A stretch of 64,000 bases of DNA, from NCBI GenBank assembly GCA_021801255.1, contig JAJYYH010000062.1, positions 40,661-104,660 of the forward strand, in the 5' to 3' direction. Shown piece by piece: positions 19,942-27,542 of this stretch; position 1 is the first letter of the stretch, and every line of letters starts with the position of its first letter. Position numbers and translations under genes: made by a program. Below the pieces are notes generated by a model, which made no database searches, was not told the origin of the DNA, and was given only the letters and a program-made list of their open reading frames with translations. Source of the DNA: Pseudomonadota bacterium. GTDB taxonomy: Bacteria; Pseudomonadota; Alphaproteobacteria; Acetobacterales; Acetobacteraceae.

Positions 19942-20861
19942 GCCCGCATGCCTTCGCGGTCTTCGCGGCGCTGTTGCGCAACCGCTCGGGGCTCACGATC
20001 GGGCCGGACAAGCTCTATCTGCTGGAAACCCGTCTCACGCCGCTGCTCAGGCAGCACCGGATTGCCAACCTGGACGGGCTGGCCACGCGGCTCGCCCAGG
20101 GTCGCTGCGAAAAACTCGCCCGCGCGGTGGTCGAGGCGATGGCCACCAACGAGACGTATTTCTTCCGTGACATCACCCCGTTCGCGCATTTCCGTGACCA
20201 CACCCTGCGGTATCTGCACGCCTCCCGCCCGGCCAGCGCCAGCTTGCGCCTCTGGTCGGCGGCCGCCTCGACCGGGCAGGAGGCCTATTCGCTGGCGATG
20301 ATCGTGGCCGAAAGCAGCCCCTGGCTCGGTGCGCGCGGCATCGAGATTGTGGCCACCGACATCGCCCGCACGCCGCTGGAGCGCGCCCGCGCCGGACACT
20401 ACACCCAGTTCGAGATCCAGCGCGGCGTGCCGATGGCGGCGCTGGTCCGGCATTTCCAAAAACAGGAGGCGGGCTGGCGGATCGCCGAGAATCTGCGCGC
20501 CATGGTCCGTTTCCAGGAGTGGAATCTGCTCACCGATCTCAGCCCGCTCGGCCGCTTCGACGTCATCTTCTGCCGCAACGTGCTGATCTATTTCGACCGC
20601 CCGACCAAGATGCGCGTGCTGGAGGCGCTCGCCGAACAGCTCGCCCCGGACGGCGTGCTCTATCTCGGCGGCGCCGAGACGACGCTCGGGCTGACCTCCC
20701 GGCTGGTCCCCGAGCCGGGCGCGCCCTCGGTCTATCGCCGCGTCTCGGACGCGACCGGGACGATCGCGCTTGAGATGAACGCGAGCAGCAGCGCGGCCGC
20801 CTCGGCGATCGAGAGGCGCCCGGTATCGAGGCCCAGATCGGGCGCGTTCGGCACCTCGTAG
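19938..20861 (+). CDS. cheR: chemotaxis methyltransferase CheR
   Basis: CheR methylates receptor glutamates using SAM. The N-terminal helical domain is followed by NETYFFRD (about 74-81) and the SAM-binding region ([17 protein letters not shown]). Later blocks are [17 protein letters not shown] and [13 protein letters not shown], with the closing [16 protein letters not shown]. The GTG start at 19938 overlaps the cheB stop. Family similarity ends near residue 268 (SVYRRV). The remaining about 40 codons run antisense over the 3' end of cysNC, a 130-bp tail-to-tail coding overlap (20732-20861). Confidence 0.92.
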   Translation: MSPHAFAVFAALLRNRSGLTIGPDKLYLLETRLTPLLRQHRIANLDGLATRLAQGRCEKLARAVVEAMATNETYFFRDITPFAHFRDHTLRYLHASRPASASLRLWSAAASTGQEAYSLAMIVAESSPWLGARGIEIVATDIARTPLERARAGHYTQFEIQRGVPMAALVRHFQKQEAGWRIAENLRAMVRFQEWNLLTDLSPLGRFDVIFCRNVLIYFDRPTKMRVLEALAEQLAPDGVLYLGGAETTLGLTSRLVPEPGAPSVYRRVSDATGTIALEMNASSSAAASAIERRPVSRPRSGAFGTS

Positions 20862-22609
20862 CTGCCATCGGTGCCGGTGAAGCCGCGCAGGTCGCCCTTG
20901 CGGGCGCGGGCATAGAGGCCCTTCGGGTCGCGCGCCTCGCAGATCGCGGCATCGGCGGCGATATGGACTTCGAAGAAGAGATCGCCGGCGATCCGCCGCG
21001 CCGCGGCGCGCATCGCGGCCTGCGGCGAGATCAGCGCCACGATCACCACCAAGCCAGCTTCGGCCATCAGCCGTGCCACCTCGGCGGTGCGGCGCACATT
21101 CTCCTCGCGCTCGCGGGGCGAAAAGCCGAGATCGGCATTGAGCCCGCTGCGCAAGGTGTCGCCATCGAGCACCACCGCGTCGATGCCCTCGGCGAAAAGC
21201 TGTTGTTCGGCCTGACGCGCCAGCGTCGATTTGCCGGCGCCGGGCAGACCGGTGAGCCAGAACACCGCGCCGCGATAGCCCTTGGCTGCGGCGCGCTGGG
21301 CATGGGACACCGCGGCGTCGAGCGGGAAGATGGCGTCATGGCGGCGCGCCGGGCCGAGAACGGGCGCGCCCCCGACGATCCGCTGGTAGCCATCGACGAG
21401 CACGCCGCGCCCGCCCGCCCCGCCCGAGCGGAAGGCGTCGAACAGCACCTCCTCGGCGCAGGCGAGAGTGATATCGGCAAAACCCTCGGGCGGCACCTCG
21501 TCGCCCGGCTGCGCGCTCAAATCCTCGATGCGCACCACCGCGTCGATGGCGGTGACGCGCACCGGGTATTCGGCGGTGGCCAGCCGCAGGTGAAAACTCT
21601 CGCCGACGCGAAGCGGCTCCTGGCGCAGCCAGAACACGCGGGTGGCCAGCCGCATGGCGCGCTCGGGCGGATGGGCCGGATCATAGAGGATATCGCCACG
21701 CGCCACGACCACTTCCGGCTCCAGCACCAGCGCGACCGATTGGCCAGCGCAGGCGGCCTCGGGCGCCGGCGCATTCCAGGTCTCGATCGCCGTGATGACC
21801 GCACGATGGCCGCCCGCCCCGATCACCACGGTATCGCCGAGGGCGAGCCGCCCGCTCTCGATGCGCCCGACCACGAAGCGGCGCTCACCCTGGCGATAGA
21901 CATCCTGCACCGGCAGCCTGAGCGGGCCGGAAACTGGTAGAAGAGGCGCGGAAAGCCCCATCAGCGCCTCGACCAGCGTCGGCCCATTATACCATGGCAT
22001 GCGCGTTGAGCGCGTGGCGATATTATCGCCGTCCCTGGCGGAAGCCGGGATGATGGCACGCGGGGTGATCTCGAGCCGCGCCAGCAGGGCCCCGAGTTCG
22101 GCCGCCGCGGCATTGGTGCGGGTCGGATCGAAAGCGAGGAGATCGGCCTTGTTGAGGACGACGATGACCTCGGGCACGCCGATCAGGCGGAGCAGCATGG
22201 CGTGGCGCCGGGTCTGCTCGCGCACGCCCTCGGCGGCGTCCACCACCAGCACCGCCCCGGCCGCGCCGGCCGCGCCGGTGATCATGTTGCGCAGGAACTG
22301 GCGATGGCCGGGAGCATCGACGATGACGAAGCCGCGCCCGGCGAGCGTGAAGGGCAGGCGGGTGGCGTCGATCGTCACCCCCTGGTCGCGCTCGGCCTGC
22401 AGCGAATCGAGCAGGAACGACCACTCGATGCCGAGCCCGCGCTTGCGGCTGGAGGCCAGCGCGGCGTCGAGCCTGCCATCCTGGAGATTATCGGTATCGA
22501 AGAGCAGCCGACCGATCAGCGTCGATTTGCCGTGATCGACATGGCCGACGATGACGATCGGCGTCGGCGCGGCGGCCGCGGCTGGATCATTGGAAAGGGG
22601 GGCGTTCAT
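20732..22609 (-). CDS. cysNC: bifunctional sulfate adenylyltransferase subunit 1 / adenylylsulfate kinase
   Basis: The protein couples GTP hydrolysis to APS formation with CysD, then phosphorylates APS to PAPS. The CysN part is a translation-factor-like GTPase: G1 [14 protein letters not shown]3 [13 protein letters not shown]4 NKADLL, then two beta-barrel domains. The CysC part (from about residue 440) has the P-loop [14 protein letters not shown], followed by [19 protein letters not shown] and the lid ([19 protein letters not shown]). 625 aa from ATG 22607-22609; an ATG five codons earlier is possible. Copy b of repeat family 1 lies between it and cysD. Its 3' end overlaps cheR on the other strand. 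Confidence 0.93.
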   Translation of the reverse strand: MNAPLSNDPAAAAAPTPIVIVGHVDHGKSTLIGRLLFDTDNLQDGRLDAALASSRKRGLGIEWSFLLDSLQAERDQGVTIDATRLPFTLAGRGFVIVDAPGHRQFLRNMITGAAGAAGAVLVVDAAEGVREQTRRHAMLLRLIGVPEVIVVLNKADLLAFDPTRTNAAAAELGALLARLEITPRAIIPASARDGDNIATRSTRMPWYNGPTLVEALMGLSAPLLPVSGPLRLPVQDVYRQGERRFVVGRIESGRLALGDTVVIGAGGHRAVITAIETWNAPAPEAACAGQSVALVLEPEVVVARGDILYDPAHPPERAMRLATRVFWLRQEPLRVGESFHLRLATAEYPVRVTAIDAVVRIEDLSAQPGDEVPPEGFADITLACAEEVLFDAFRSGGAGGRGVLVDGYQRIVGGAPVLGPARRHDAIFPLDAAVSHAQRAAAKGYRGAVFWLTGLPGAGKSTLARQAEQQLFAEGIDAVVLDGDTLRSGLNADLGFSPREREENVRRTAEVARLMAEAGLVVIVALISPQAAMRAAARRIAGDLFFEVHIAADAAICEARDPKGLYARARKGDLRGFTGTDGSYEVPNAPDLGLDTGRLSIAEAAALLLAFISSAIVPVASETRR

Positions 22610-22627
22610 GGTGGACTCCGGCATTAC

Positions 22628-22741
22628 AAGGCCAGGGCGCTGCCCTGGACCCGCTGGGGCCAGCGGCCCCAGACCCGCATCATGGGAAGGGTTCCAAGGG
22701 CTCCGCCCTTGGTGGGGTCCAGGGGCCAGGCCCCTGGTCTG
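22628..22741. repeat. dispersed palindromic intergenic repeat family 1, copy b
   Basis: About 114 bp, the reverse complement of the copy at 11793-11909. Nested hairpins include CCAGGGCGCTGCCCTGG, GGGGCCAGCGGCCCC and CCAAGGGCTCCGCCCTTGG, with an outer pairing GGCCAGGG/CCCCTGG. It separates cysD from cysNC inside what is otherwise a compact operon. It could give differential stability to the two message halves. Confidence 0.85.
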
Positions 22742-22757
22742 GATTTCTCGCGGACCA

Positions 22758-23552
22758 CTAGAGATAGCCCGCGGTGCGCAAGCGCTCGAAGGCGTCTTCC
22801 GCCTCGTGGTCCATCGCGCGGCCGGCGCGCTCGGGCTCGCGGGTAGCGTAAAGCTCGGCGATGATTTCCTCGACCGTCGCCGCCTCGCTCGCCACCGGAA
22901 ACGTGATGTCCTGATCGCCGAGCGAGCGATAGCGCTGGCCGTTGCGGGCAAAATAGAGATCGACCACGGGAATGTTCTCACGCGCGATATAGCGCCAGAT
23001 ATCGACCTCGCGCCAAGCGAGCAAGGGGTGGACGCGGACATGGGCGCCAGCCTCGATCGGGGCGGCGAACTGGTCCCAGAATTCGGGCGGCTGGTTGCGC
23101 ACATCCCAGCGATGGCTGGCTCCGCGCGGGCTGAAAACGCGCTCCTTGGCGCGCGTCGCCTGCTCGTCGCGGCGGATGCCGGCGATCACGCCGGCCAACC
23201 GATGGCGCTCGATCAGGGCGGCGAGCCCGGCGGTCTTGCGCGCCGCCGAGCGCGCCGCTGGCGGCAGGCTGGGATCGATCTCCTCCACTGGCGGGCAGGT
23301 GCCGATGATCAGATCGAGCCCCCATTCCGCGGCATAGCGGGTGCGGAATTCATACATCTCGGGGAATTTCTTGCCGGTATCGACATGCATCACCGGAAAC
23401 GGCACTTGGCCGAGAAAGGCTTTCCTGGCAAGCCATAGGCAGACATTGGAATCCTTGCCGAGCGACCACAGCATGGCGAGCGGCTTGAGCCGCTGATAGG
23501 CCTCGCGCAGGATGAAGATGCTCTGGCTTTCCAGTTGGTCGAGATCGGTCAT
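22758..23552 (-). CDS. cysD: sulfate adenylyltransferase subunit 2
   Basis: CysD is the catalytic ATP sulfurylase subunit that makes APS from sulfate and ATP. It has 264 residues, shorter than the enterobacterial form of about 300. It has the ATP pyrophosphatase motif ([16 protein letters not shown], about 22-37), then [19 protein letters not shown] and the [14 protein letters not shown] segment. The ATG at 23550-23552 matches the family start ([18 protein letters not shown]). The upstream extension of the open frame has no similarity. cysH ends 22 bp upstream on the same strand. Confidence 0.94.
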   Translation of the reverse strand: MTDLDQLESQSIFILREAYQRLKPLAMLWSLGKDSNVCLWLARKAFLGQVPFPVMHVDTGKKFPEMYEFRTRYAAEWGLDLIIGTCPPVEEIDPSLPPAARSAARKTAGLAALIERHRLAGVIAGIRRDEQATRAKERVFSPRGASHRWDVRNQPPEFWDQFAAPIEAGAHVRVHPLLAWREVDIWRYIARENIPVVDLYFARNGQRYRSLGDQDITFPVASEAATVEEIIAELYATREPERAGRAMDHEAEDAFERLRTAGYL

Positions 23553-23574
23553 GGGGCGTCGTCCGATTTGTGGG

Positions 23575-24300
23575 TCACGCGGCGGGATTATCGGGGCGGG
23601 GCGGAGCGGCGAGCGGGCGATGGATACCGCATTCCGTCTTGGCGTGCAGCACCCAGCGGCCGGCGCGCGGGTCGGTGCCGGGTTGGGTCGGGCGCGTGCA
23701 GGGGGCGCAGCCGATCGAGCGGAAGCCCTGGGCAAGAAGCGGGTGCGGGGCGAGGGCGCGGGCGGCGAATTCCGCCGCGATGCGCGCGGCATCCCAATCC
23801 GCGAGCGGGTTGATTTTGACCTTACCATCGATCAGCTCAATCAGCGGCAGGTGACGGCGGCTCGCCGCCTGGAAGCGCTTGCGCCCGCTCACCCAGGCAT
23901 CGAAGGGCGCCAGGGCGGCAGCGAGCGGGGCGATTTTGCGGCGCGCGCAGCAGGCGTCGGGATCGACCCGCCAGAGATCGCCTGACGGATCGCCATGCGC
24001 GAGCGCGGCCGGGTCGGGGCGGATGTCACGCACGTCCGAGAGCCCGAGCTGCGCGGCGAGCGCCGCGCGATAGGCCAGGGTTTCCCGGAAATGCTGGCCG
24101 GTCTCCAGGAACAGGACCGGGGTTCTGGGGTCGATTTCGGCCACCAGCGCCAGCAGGACAGCCGATTCCGCCCCGAAGGAGGAGACCACGGCGATGCGGC
24201 CGGGAAACGCCGCGCGGATCGCATGGCGGAGCAGCGCCACGCCATCGGGGAGGGTGGCGCTGCCGCCGGAGACGGCGTTTAGCGGAGGAAAACCGGGCAT
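23575..24300 (-). CDS. cysH: assimilatory adenylylsulfate (APS) reductase, CysH family
   Basis: The enzyme reduces activated sulfate to sulfite. The 241-residue protein has the PP-loop VSSFGAESAVLLALV, the ETGQHF motif and the catalytic-cysteine tail KTECGIH. It also has two cysteine pairs, DACCARRK and GCAPC, that bind a 4Fe-4S cluster in APS reductases and are missing in PAPS reductases. So APS rather than PAPS is the likely substrate. It is the first gene of the cysH-cysD-cysNC operon, behind an AT-rich leader with a palindrome. Sulfite reductase is not in the window. Confidence 0.9.
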   Translation of the reverse strand: MPGFPPLNAVSGGSATLPDGVALLRHAIRAAFPGRIAVVSSFGAESAVLLALVAEIDPRTPVLFLETGQHFRETLAYRAALAAQLGLSDVRDIRPDPAALAHGDPSGDLWRVDPDACCARRKIAPLAAALAPFDAWVSGRKRFQAASRRHLPLIELIDGKVKINPLADWDAARIAAEFAARALAPHPLLAQGFRSIGCAPCTRPTQPGTDPRAGRWVLHAKTECGIHRPLAAPPRPDNPAA

Positions 24301-24407
24301 ATATATTTACCACAAACAATTTACGTTGTTTATAGAATTTATTTTCACTCGTTTTGCAAGGTAATTTTTTCATAATACGTTTTCTAATTGGCCTATTGAC
24401 AGGCCTC
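24301..24407 (-). promoter_or_regulatory. AT-rich promoter/operator region of the cys operon
   Basis: These 107 bp are far more AT-rich than the surroundings. They contain an inverted repeat AAACAA (24314-24319) and TTGTTT (24326-24331), spaced by 6 bp and extended to about 8-bp arms with one mismatch. It lies 14-31 bp before the cysH ATG. A transcription factor site that controls sulfate assimilation is a reasonable guess. The regulator cannot be named. Confidence 0.45.
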
Positions 24408-25442
24408 TCACGCCGGGCAAGGCGCCGCCGGATGGAGCAGGCCCTCCGCGCGCATTTCCGCCCATAGCGCGGGCGGAATCGGCTGGCGGAACAGCGCCAG
24501 ATTGCGCCGCACCTCCTCCGCCCGCACCGCCCCCGGCACGACCGCGGCGACCGCCGGATGGCCAAGCGGAAATTGCAGCGCCGCCGCCGCGAGCGGCACC
24601 TGATGGCGGACGCAGATCGCCTCCAACCGCGCGACGCGCGCCCTGATCTCGGGTGCGGCCGGTTTGTAGTCATATTGCGCTCCCTCGCGGGCACCGACGG
24701 CGAGAATGCCGGAGTTGAACGGGCCGGCGATCAGGAGGCGGATACCGCGCGCTTCGGCCAACGGCAGCAAGCGCTCGATCGCGCCCTGCTCCAGCAGCGT
24801 ATAGCGCCCGGCGAGCATGAGGCAGTCGAGATCGACTTCGCGCAAGAAGCGCTCGGCCGGGCCGATTTCGTTGATCCCCGCCCCGATCGCCCGCACCACG
24901 CCCTGCGCGCGGAGTTCGACGAGCGCCTTGGCCGCCCCCGCCATTGCCTCGCGATAGCGCTGCTCATAGGCTTCGGCGCTGCCATGGGTCCAGACATCGA
25001 CATCGTGGATCAGCAGAATATCGATGCGGTCGATGCCGAGCCGTTGCAGGCTCTGCTCGATGGCGCGCATCGTGCCATCATAGCTGTAATCCAGCACCGG
25101 CTGCATGGCGAGCGAGCCGGCCCACATGCCGCGCTCGACTTTTTCTATCGGCCGCGGCTCCAGCCAGCGGCCCACCTTGGTCGAGAGCACGTAACTCTCG
25201 CGCGGCATCTGGCGCAGCACATGGCCGAAGCGGTGCTCGGAAAGCCCGTGGCCGTAATAGGGCGCGGTGTCGAACAGGCGGATGCCGGCGTCATAGGCGG
25301 TGCGGATGGTCCCCAGCGCCTCCGCCTCGGGCAAGCGGGCATAAAGATCGCCGAGCGGCGCGCCGCCCAGACCGAGCACCGGGATCTCGACCCCGGCGCG
25401 CCCGGCACGCCGGCCGATGATGCGCATATCGGTTTCTTGCAT
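24408..25442 (-). CDS. aldo/keto reductase (D-threo-aldose / L-fucose dehydrogenase-like)
   Basis: An NAD(P)-dependent TIM-barrel oxidoreductase of 344 residues. Features: VLGLGGAPLGDLY near the start, catalytic Asp-Tyr region LFDTAPYYGHGLSEHRFG (about 56-73), lysine in VLSTKVGRW, and HDVDVWTHG with the catalytic histidine. The pattern GMWAGSLAMQPVLDYSYDG matches the D-threo-aldose 1-dehydrogenase and pyridoxal dehydrogenase subgroup. The ATG could also be the second methionine (residue 6). It lies upstream of, but probably independent of, the cys operon. Substrate unknown. Confidence 0.85.
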   Translation of the reverse strand: MQETDMRIIGRRAGRAGVEIPVLGLGGAPLGDLYARLPEAEALGTIRTAYDAGIRLFDTAPYYGHGLSEHRFGHVLRQMPRESYVLSTKVGRWLEPRPIEKVERGMWAGSLAMQPVLDYSYDGTMRAIEQSLQRLGIDRIDILLIHDVDVWTHGSAEAYEQRYREAMAGAAKALVELRAQGVVRAIGAGINEIGPAERFLREVDLDCLMLAGRYTLLEQGAIERLLPLAEARGIRLLIAGPFNSGILAVGAREGAQYDYKPAAPEIRARVARLEAICVRHQVPLAAAALQFPLGHPAVAAVVPGAVRAEEVRRNLALFRQPIPPALWAEMRAEGLLHPAAPCPA

Positions 25443-25566
25443 GGACTTTTCTCCTGCGATCGCCGCAACCTGTTGGCGTTTTGCGCGCGAGTTGTGAAAA
25501 AACGCTTTCGCCCCGGCCTACCCCGGCGTTAGGCTGAGGGAAAGTCAAAAAAGGGGAGAGAAATCG

Positions 25567-26673
25567 ATGGAATTCGGGTACTTCACCATGCCCTCGCATC
25601 CCCCCGAGAGGGGGCTCAAGGATGGCGTCGAGTGGGATCTGCGGACGCTCCGCTGGCTGGATACCCTGGGCTATGCCGAGGCCTGGATCGGCGAGCACCA
25701 CACCGCGCCCTGGGAGCCCAATCCGGCGCCCGACCTGCTGATCGCCCAGGCGCTTCGCGAGACCAAACGCATCCGCCTCGGCCCCGGTGGTTTTCTCCTG
25801 CCCTATCACCACCCCGCCGAACTCGCCAACCGGCTCGCCATGCTCGACCATCTCTCGGATGGCCGGCTCAATTTCGGGGTCGCGGCGAGCGGGCTGCCGA
25901 GCGATTGGGCGATGTTCCATGTCGACGGCATGTCGGGCGTCAACCGCGACATGACGCGCGAAGCCCTCGAGATCATCCTGCGCCTGTGGGCGGCCGAGGC
26001 GCCTTTTGACTATGCGGGGAAATTCTGGAACGTCTCGCGCCCGGATACGATGTTCGGATTTCTCAAGCCGCATCTCAAGCCGTTGCAGAAGCCGCATCCG
26101 CCGATCGGCGTCGCCGGGCTCTCGAAAAATTCCGACACCCTGAAACTCGCCGGCGAACGCGGCTTTATTCCGATGAGCCTCAATCTCAACCCGGCCTATG
26201 TCGCGAGCCATTGGGACGCCGTCGAGATCGGCGCCGCCCGCACCGGGCGCACGCCCAACCGCGCCGATTGGCGGCTGGTACGCGAGATTTTTGTCGCCGA
26301 GACCGATGCCGAGGCCTGGCGGCTGTCGGTGGGTGGCATGATGGGGCGGATGATGGGCGAGTATTTCCTTCCCCTCCTGGCCCAGTTCGGCTTCCTCGAA
26401 TATCTCAAACACGACCCCAGCGTGCCGGATAGCGACGTCACGGTGGAGTATTGCGCCCGCCACAACTGGATCGTCGGCTCGCCTGCGACGGTTGCGGAAA
26501 AAATCGAGCGGATCAATCACGAACTGGGCGGCTTCGGCAGCCTGCTGGTGTTCGGCTTCGACTACAGCGAAAACCCCGGCGCCTGGCATACCTCGCTTGG
26601 CTTGCTGCAAACCGAGGTGCTGCCACGGCTTGGCTCGCTCGCCCCCCGGGCCACCCTGGTCGCCGCCAAATAG
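25567..26673 (+). CDS. LLM-class flavin-dependent oxidoreductase
   Basis: A luciferase-like FMN-dependent monooxygenase of 368 residues. The family start is MEFGYFTMPSHPPER; then YAEAWIGEHHTAPWE, GPGGFLLPYHHPAELANRLAMLD and LNFGVAASGLPSDW. The C-terminal part HNWIVGSPATVAEKI is the usual coenzyme-proximal helix. Overall it resembles limonene or long-chain alkane monooxygenases of the family. It needs a flavin reductase partner, which is not adjacent. A good ribosome binding site (AAGGGGAGAG) precedes the ATG. It converges on the acyltransferase gene, with a hairpin between them. Confidence 0.85.
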   Translation: MEFGYFTMPSHPPERGLKDGVEWDLRTLRWLDTLGYAEAWIGEHHTAPWEPNPAPDLLIAQALRETKRIRLGPGGFLLPYHHPAELANRLAMLDHLSDGRLNFGVAASGLPSDWAMFHVDGMSGVNRDMTREALEIILRLWAAEAPFDYAGKFWNVSRPDTMFGFLKPHLKPLQKPHPPIGVAGLSKNSDTLKLAGERGFIPMSLNLNPAYVASHWDAVEIGAARTGRTPNRADWRLVREIFVAETDAEAWRLSVGGMMGRMMGEYFLPLLAQFGFLEYLKHDPSVPDSDVTVEYCARHNWIVGSPATVAEKIERINHELGGFGSLLVFGFDYSENPGAWHTSLGLLQTEVLPRLGSLAPRATLVAAK

Positions 26674-26680
26674 CGGGGCG

Positions 26681-26718
26681 AAAATCCGGGGCTCGCGATG
26701 GCAAGGATGCGAGCCCCG
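26681..26718 (-). terminator. intrinsic terminator of the acyltransferase operon
   Basis: A perfect 10-bp stem (CGGGGCTCGC at 26687-26696 with GCGAGCCCCG at 26709-26718) has a 12-nt loop. Read on the minus strand it is followed by GATTTT, so it fits the end of the ThiF-nitroreductase/acyltransferase transcript. It may also slow the convergent LLM transcript. Confidence 0.7.
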
Positions 26719-26732
26719 CCGCGTGATTCTGA

Positions 26733-27449
26733 TCAGGCCAGCGCTTCGGAAAAAGCGCGCTCGGAGGTCACGTTCGCGGGCAGCGATGGAGTTTCGGCAT
26801 AGCGCCCGCCATCGGTCATGACCTCCCAGACCTCGGGCCGCGCCGCGAGAACCTCCTTGAGCATGGTCGCGATCCTGATATAGGCGGGCTGGCGCAGGCC
26901 GTGATATTCCACCAGCGGGCCAAGTTCGCGCGGATTGATCGCCGTCATACGGTGGAGGCGGATCAGCCGGCGGTCTAGCACCGCAAGCATGTGGGTATGT
27001 CCGGCCTCGACGCTCATGCGCACCACGCCCTGCATCAGCAAAAGGCGGAGCGCATGCAGCGCGGTGCGCGTGGCGCCGAGGCGATGGCGGGAAATCGCGA
27101 AGCGGGATGTCTCCCCGGTGCGCAGTAACGGCAGCGCTGCCATCAGTTCCGGGGCGCAGAGACGCTGTATCGGGAAACTCATCTCCGGCCGGTCAGCGCG
27201 CGGCAGCACGAGGCGCACCGTGCCGACGACATCGCCGCTGCGGCGGTGGCGCAGCACCGTATGTCGCGCATGGGCATCATACTCGTCCATCTCCAGCCCG
27301 TTGATGCCGCCTAGGAAATCATTCTCGACACAATAGACCTGATGGCGGACGCGATAGGCTTCATGGCGCAGTGCATCGCTATCGGCGGGCACAGCCTCGA
27401 ATGCCGCGTTCACGGCGGCGATCTCGTCGGCCAGGGAAGCAACACTCAT
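26733..27449 (-). CDS. PEP-CTERM/exosortase-associated acyltransferase (LuxI-like GNAT fold)
   Basis: The 238-residue protein resembles the acyltransferases found with PEP-CTERM/exosortase loci and is distantly related to acyl-homoserine-lactone synthases. Key parts: AYRVRHQVYCVENDFLG (about 31-47, the LuxI-like RxRxxVY...E motif), DEYDAHARHTVLRH, GDVVGTVRLVLP (about 72-83), and the TSRFAISRHR block, where LuxI proteins carry substrate-binding residues. It would transfer an acyl chain from acyl-ACP or acyl-CoA to an unknown amine. It lies 82 bp after the ThiF-nitroreductase fusion, same strand, most likely one operon, ended by a strong hairpin. No luxR gene is adjacent. Confidence 0.8.
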   Translation of the reverse strand: MSVASLADEIAAVNAAFEAVPADSDALRHEAYRVRHQVYCVENDFLGGINGLEMDEYDAHARHTVLRHRRSGDVVGTVRLVLPRADRPEMSFPIQRLCAPELMAALPLLRTGETSRFAISRHRLGATRTALHALRLLLMQGVVRMSVEAGHTHMLAVLDRRLIRLHRMTAINPRELGPLVEYHGLRQPAYIRIATMLKEVLAARPEVWEVMTDGGRYAETPSLPANVTSERAFSEALA

Positions 27450-27500
27450 GGCATGACACTCCTCGGCTATCGCCGGCGGGCGACAGCGGTGATGGTGACA

Positions 27501-27542
27501 GGGGGAACGATCACGAAACCGGGGGGAACGATCACGAAACCG
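27501..27542. repeat. perfect 21-bp tandem duplication at the ThiF-nitroreductase gene end
   Basis: The 21-bp unit starting GGGGGAACGATCACG occurs twice, at 27501-27521 and 27522-27542. The second copy contains the stop codon and last codons of the fusion gene. The duplication thus lengthens the spacer to the acyltransferase start (27449). Confidence 0.9.

Noticed and set aside
22610..23104. Upstream extension of the cysNC frame over 160 codons
   Set aside because: It runs through repeat copy b and antisense to cysD; the CysN family start (before [13 protein letters not shown]) fits the ATG at 22609.
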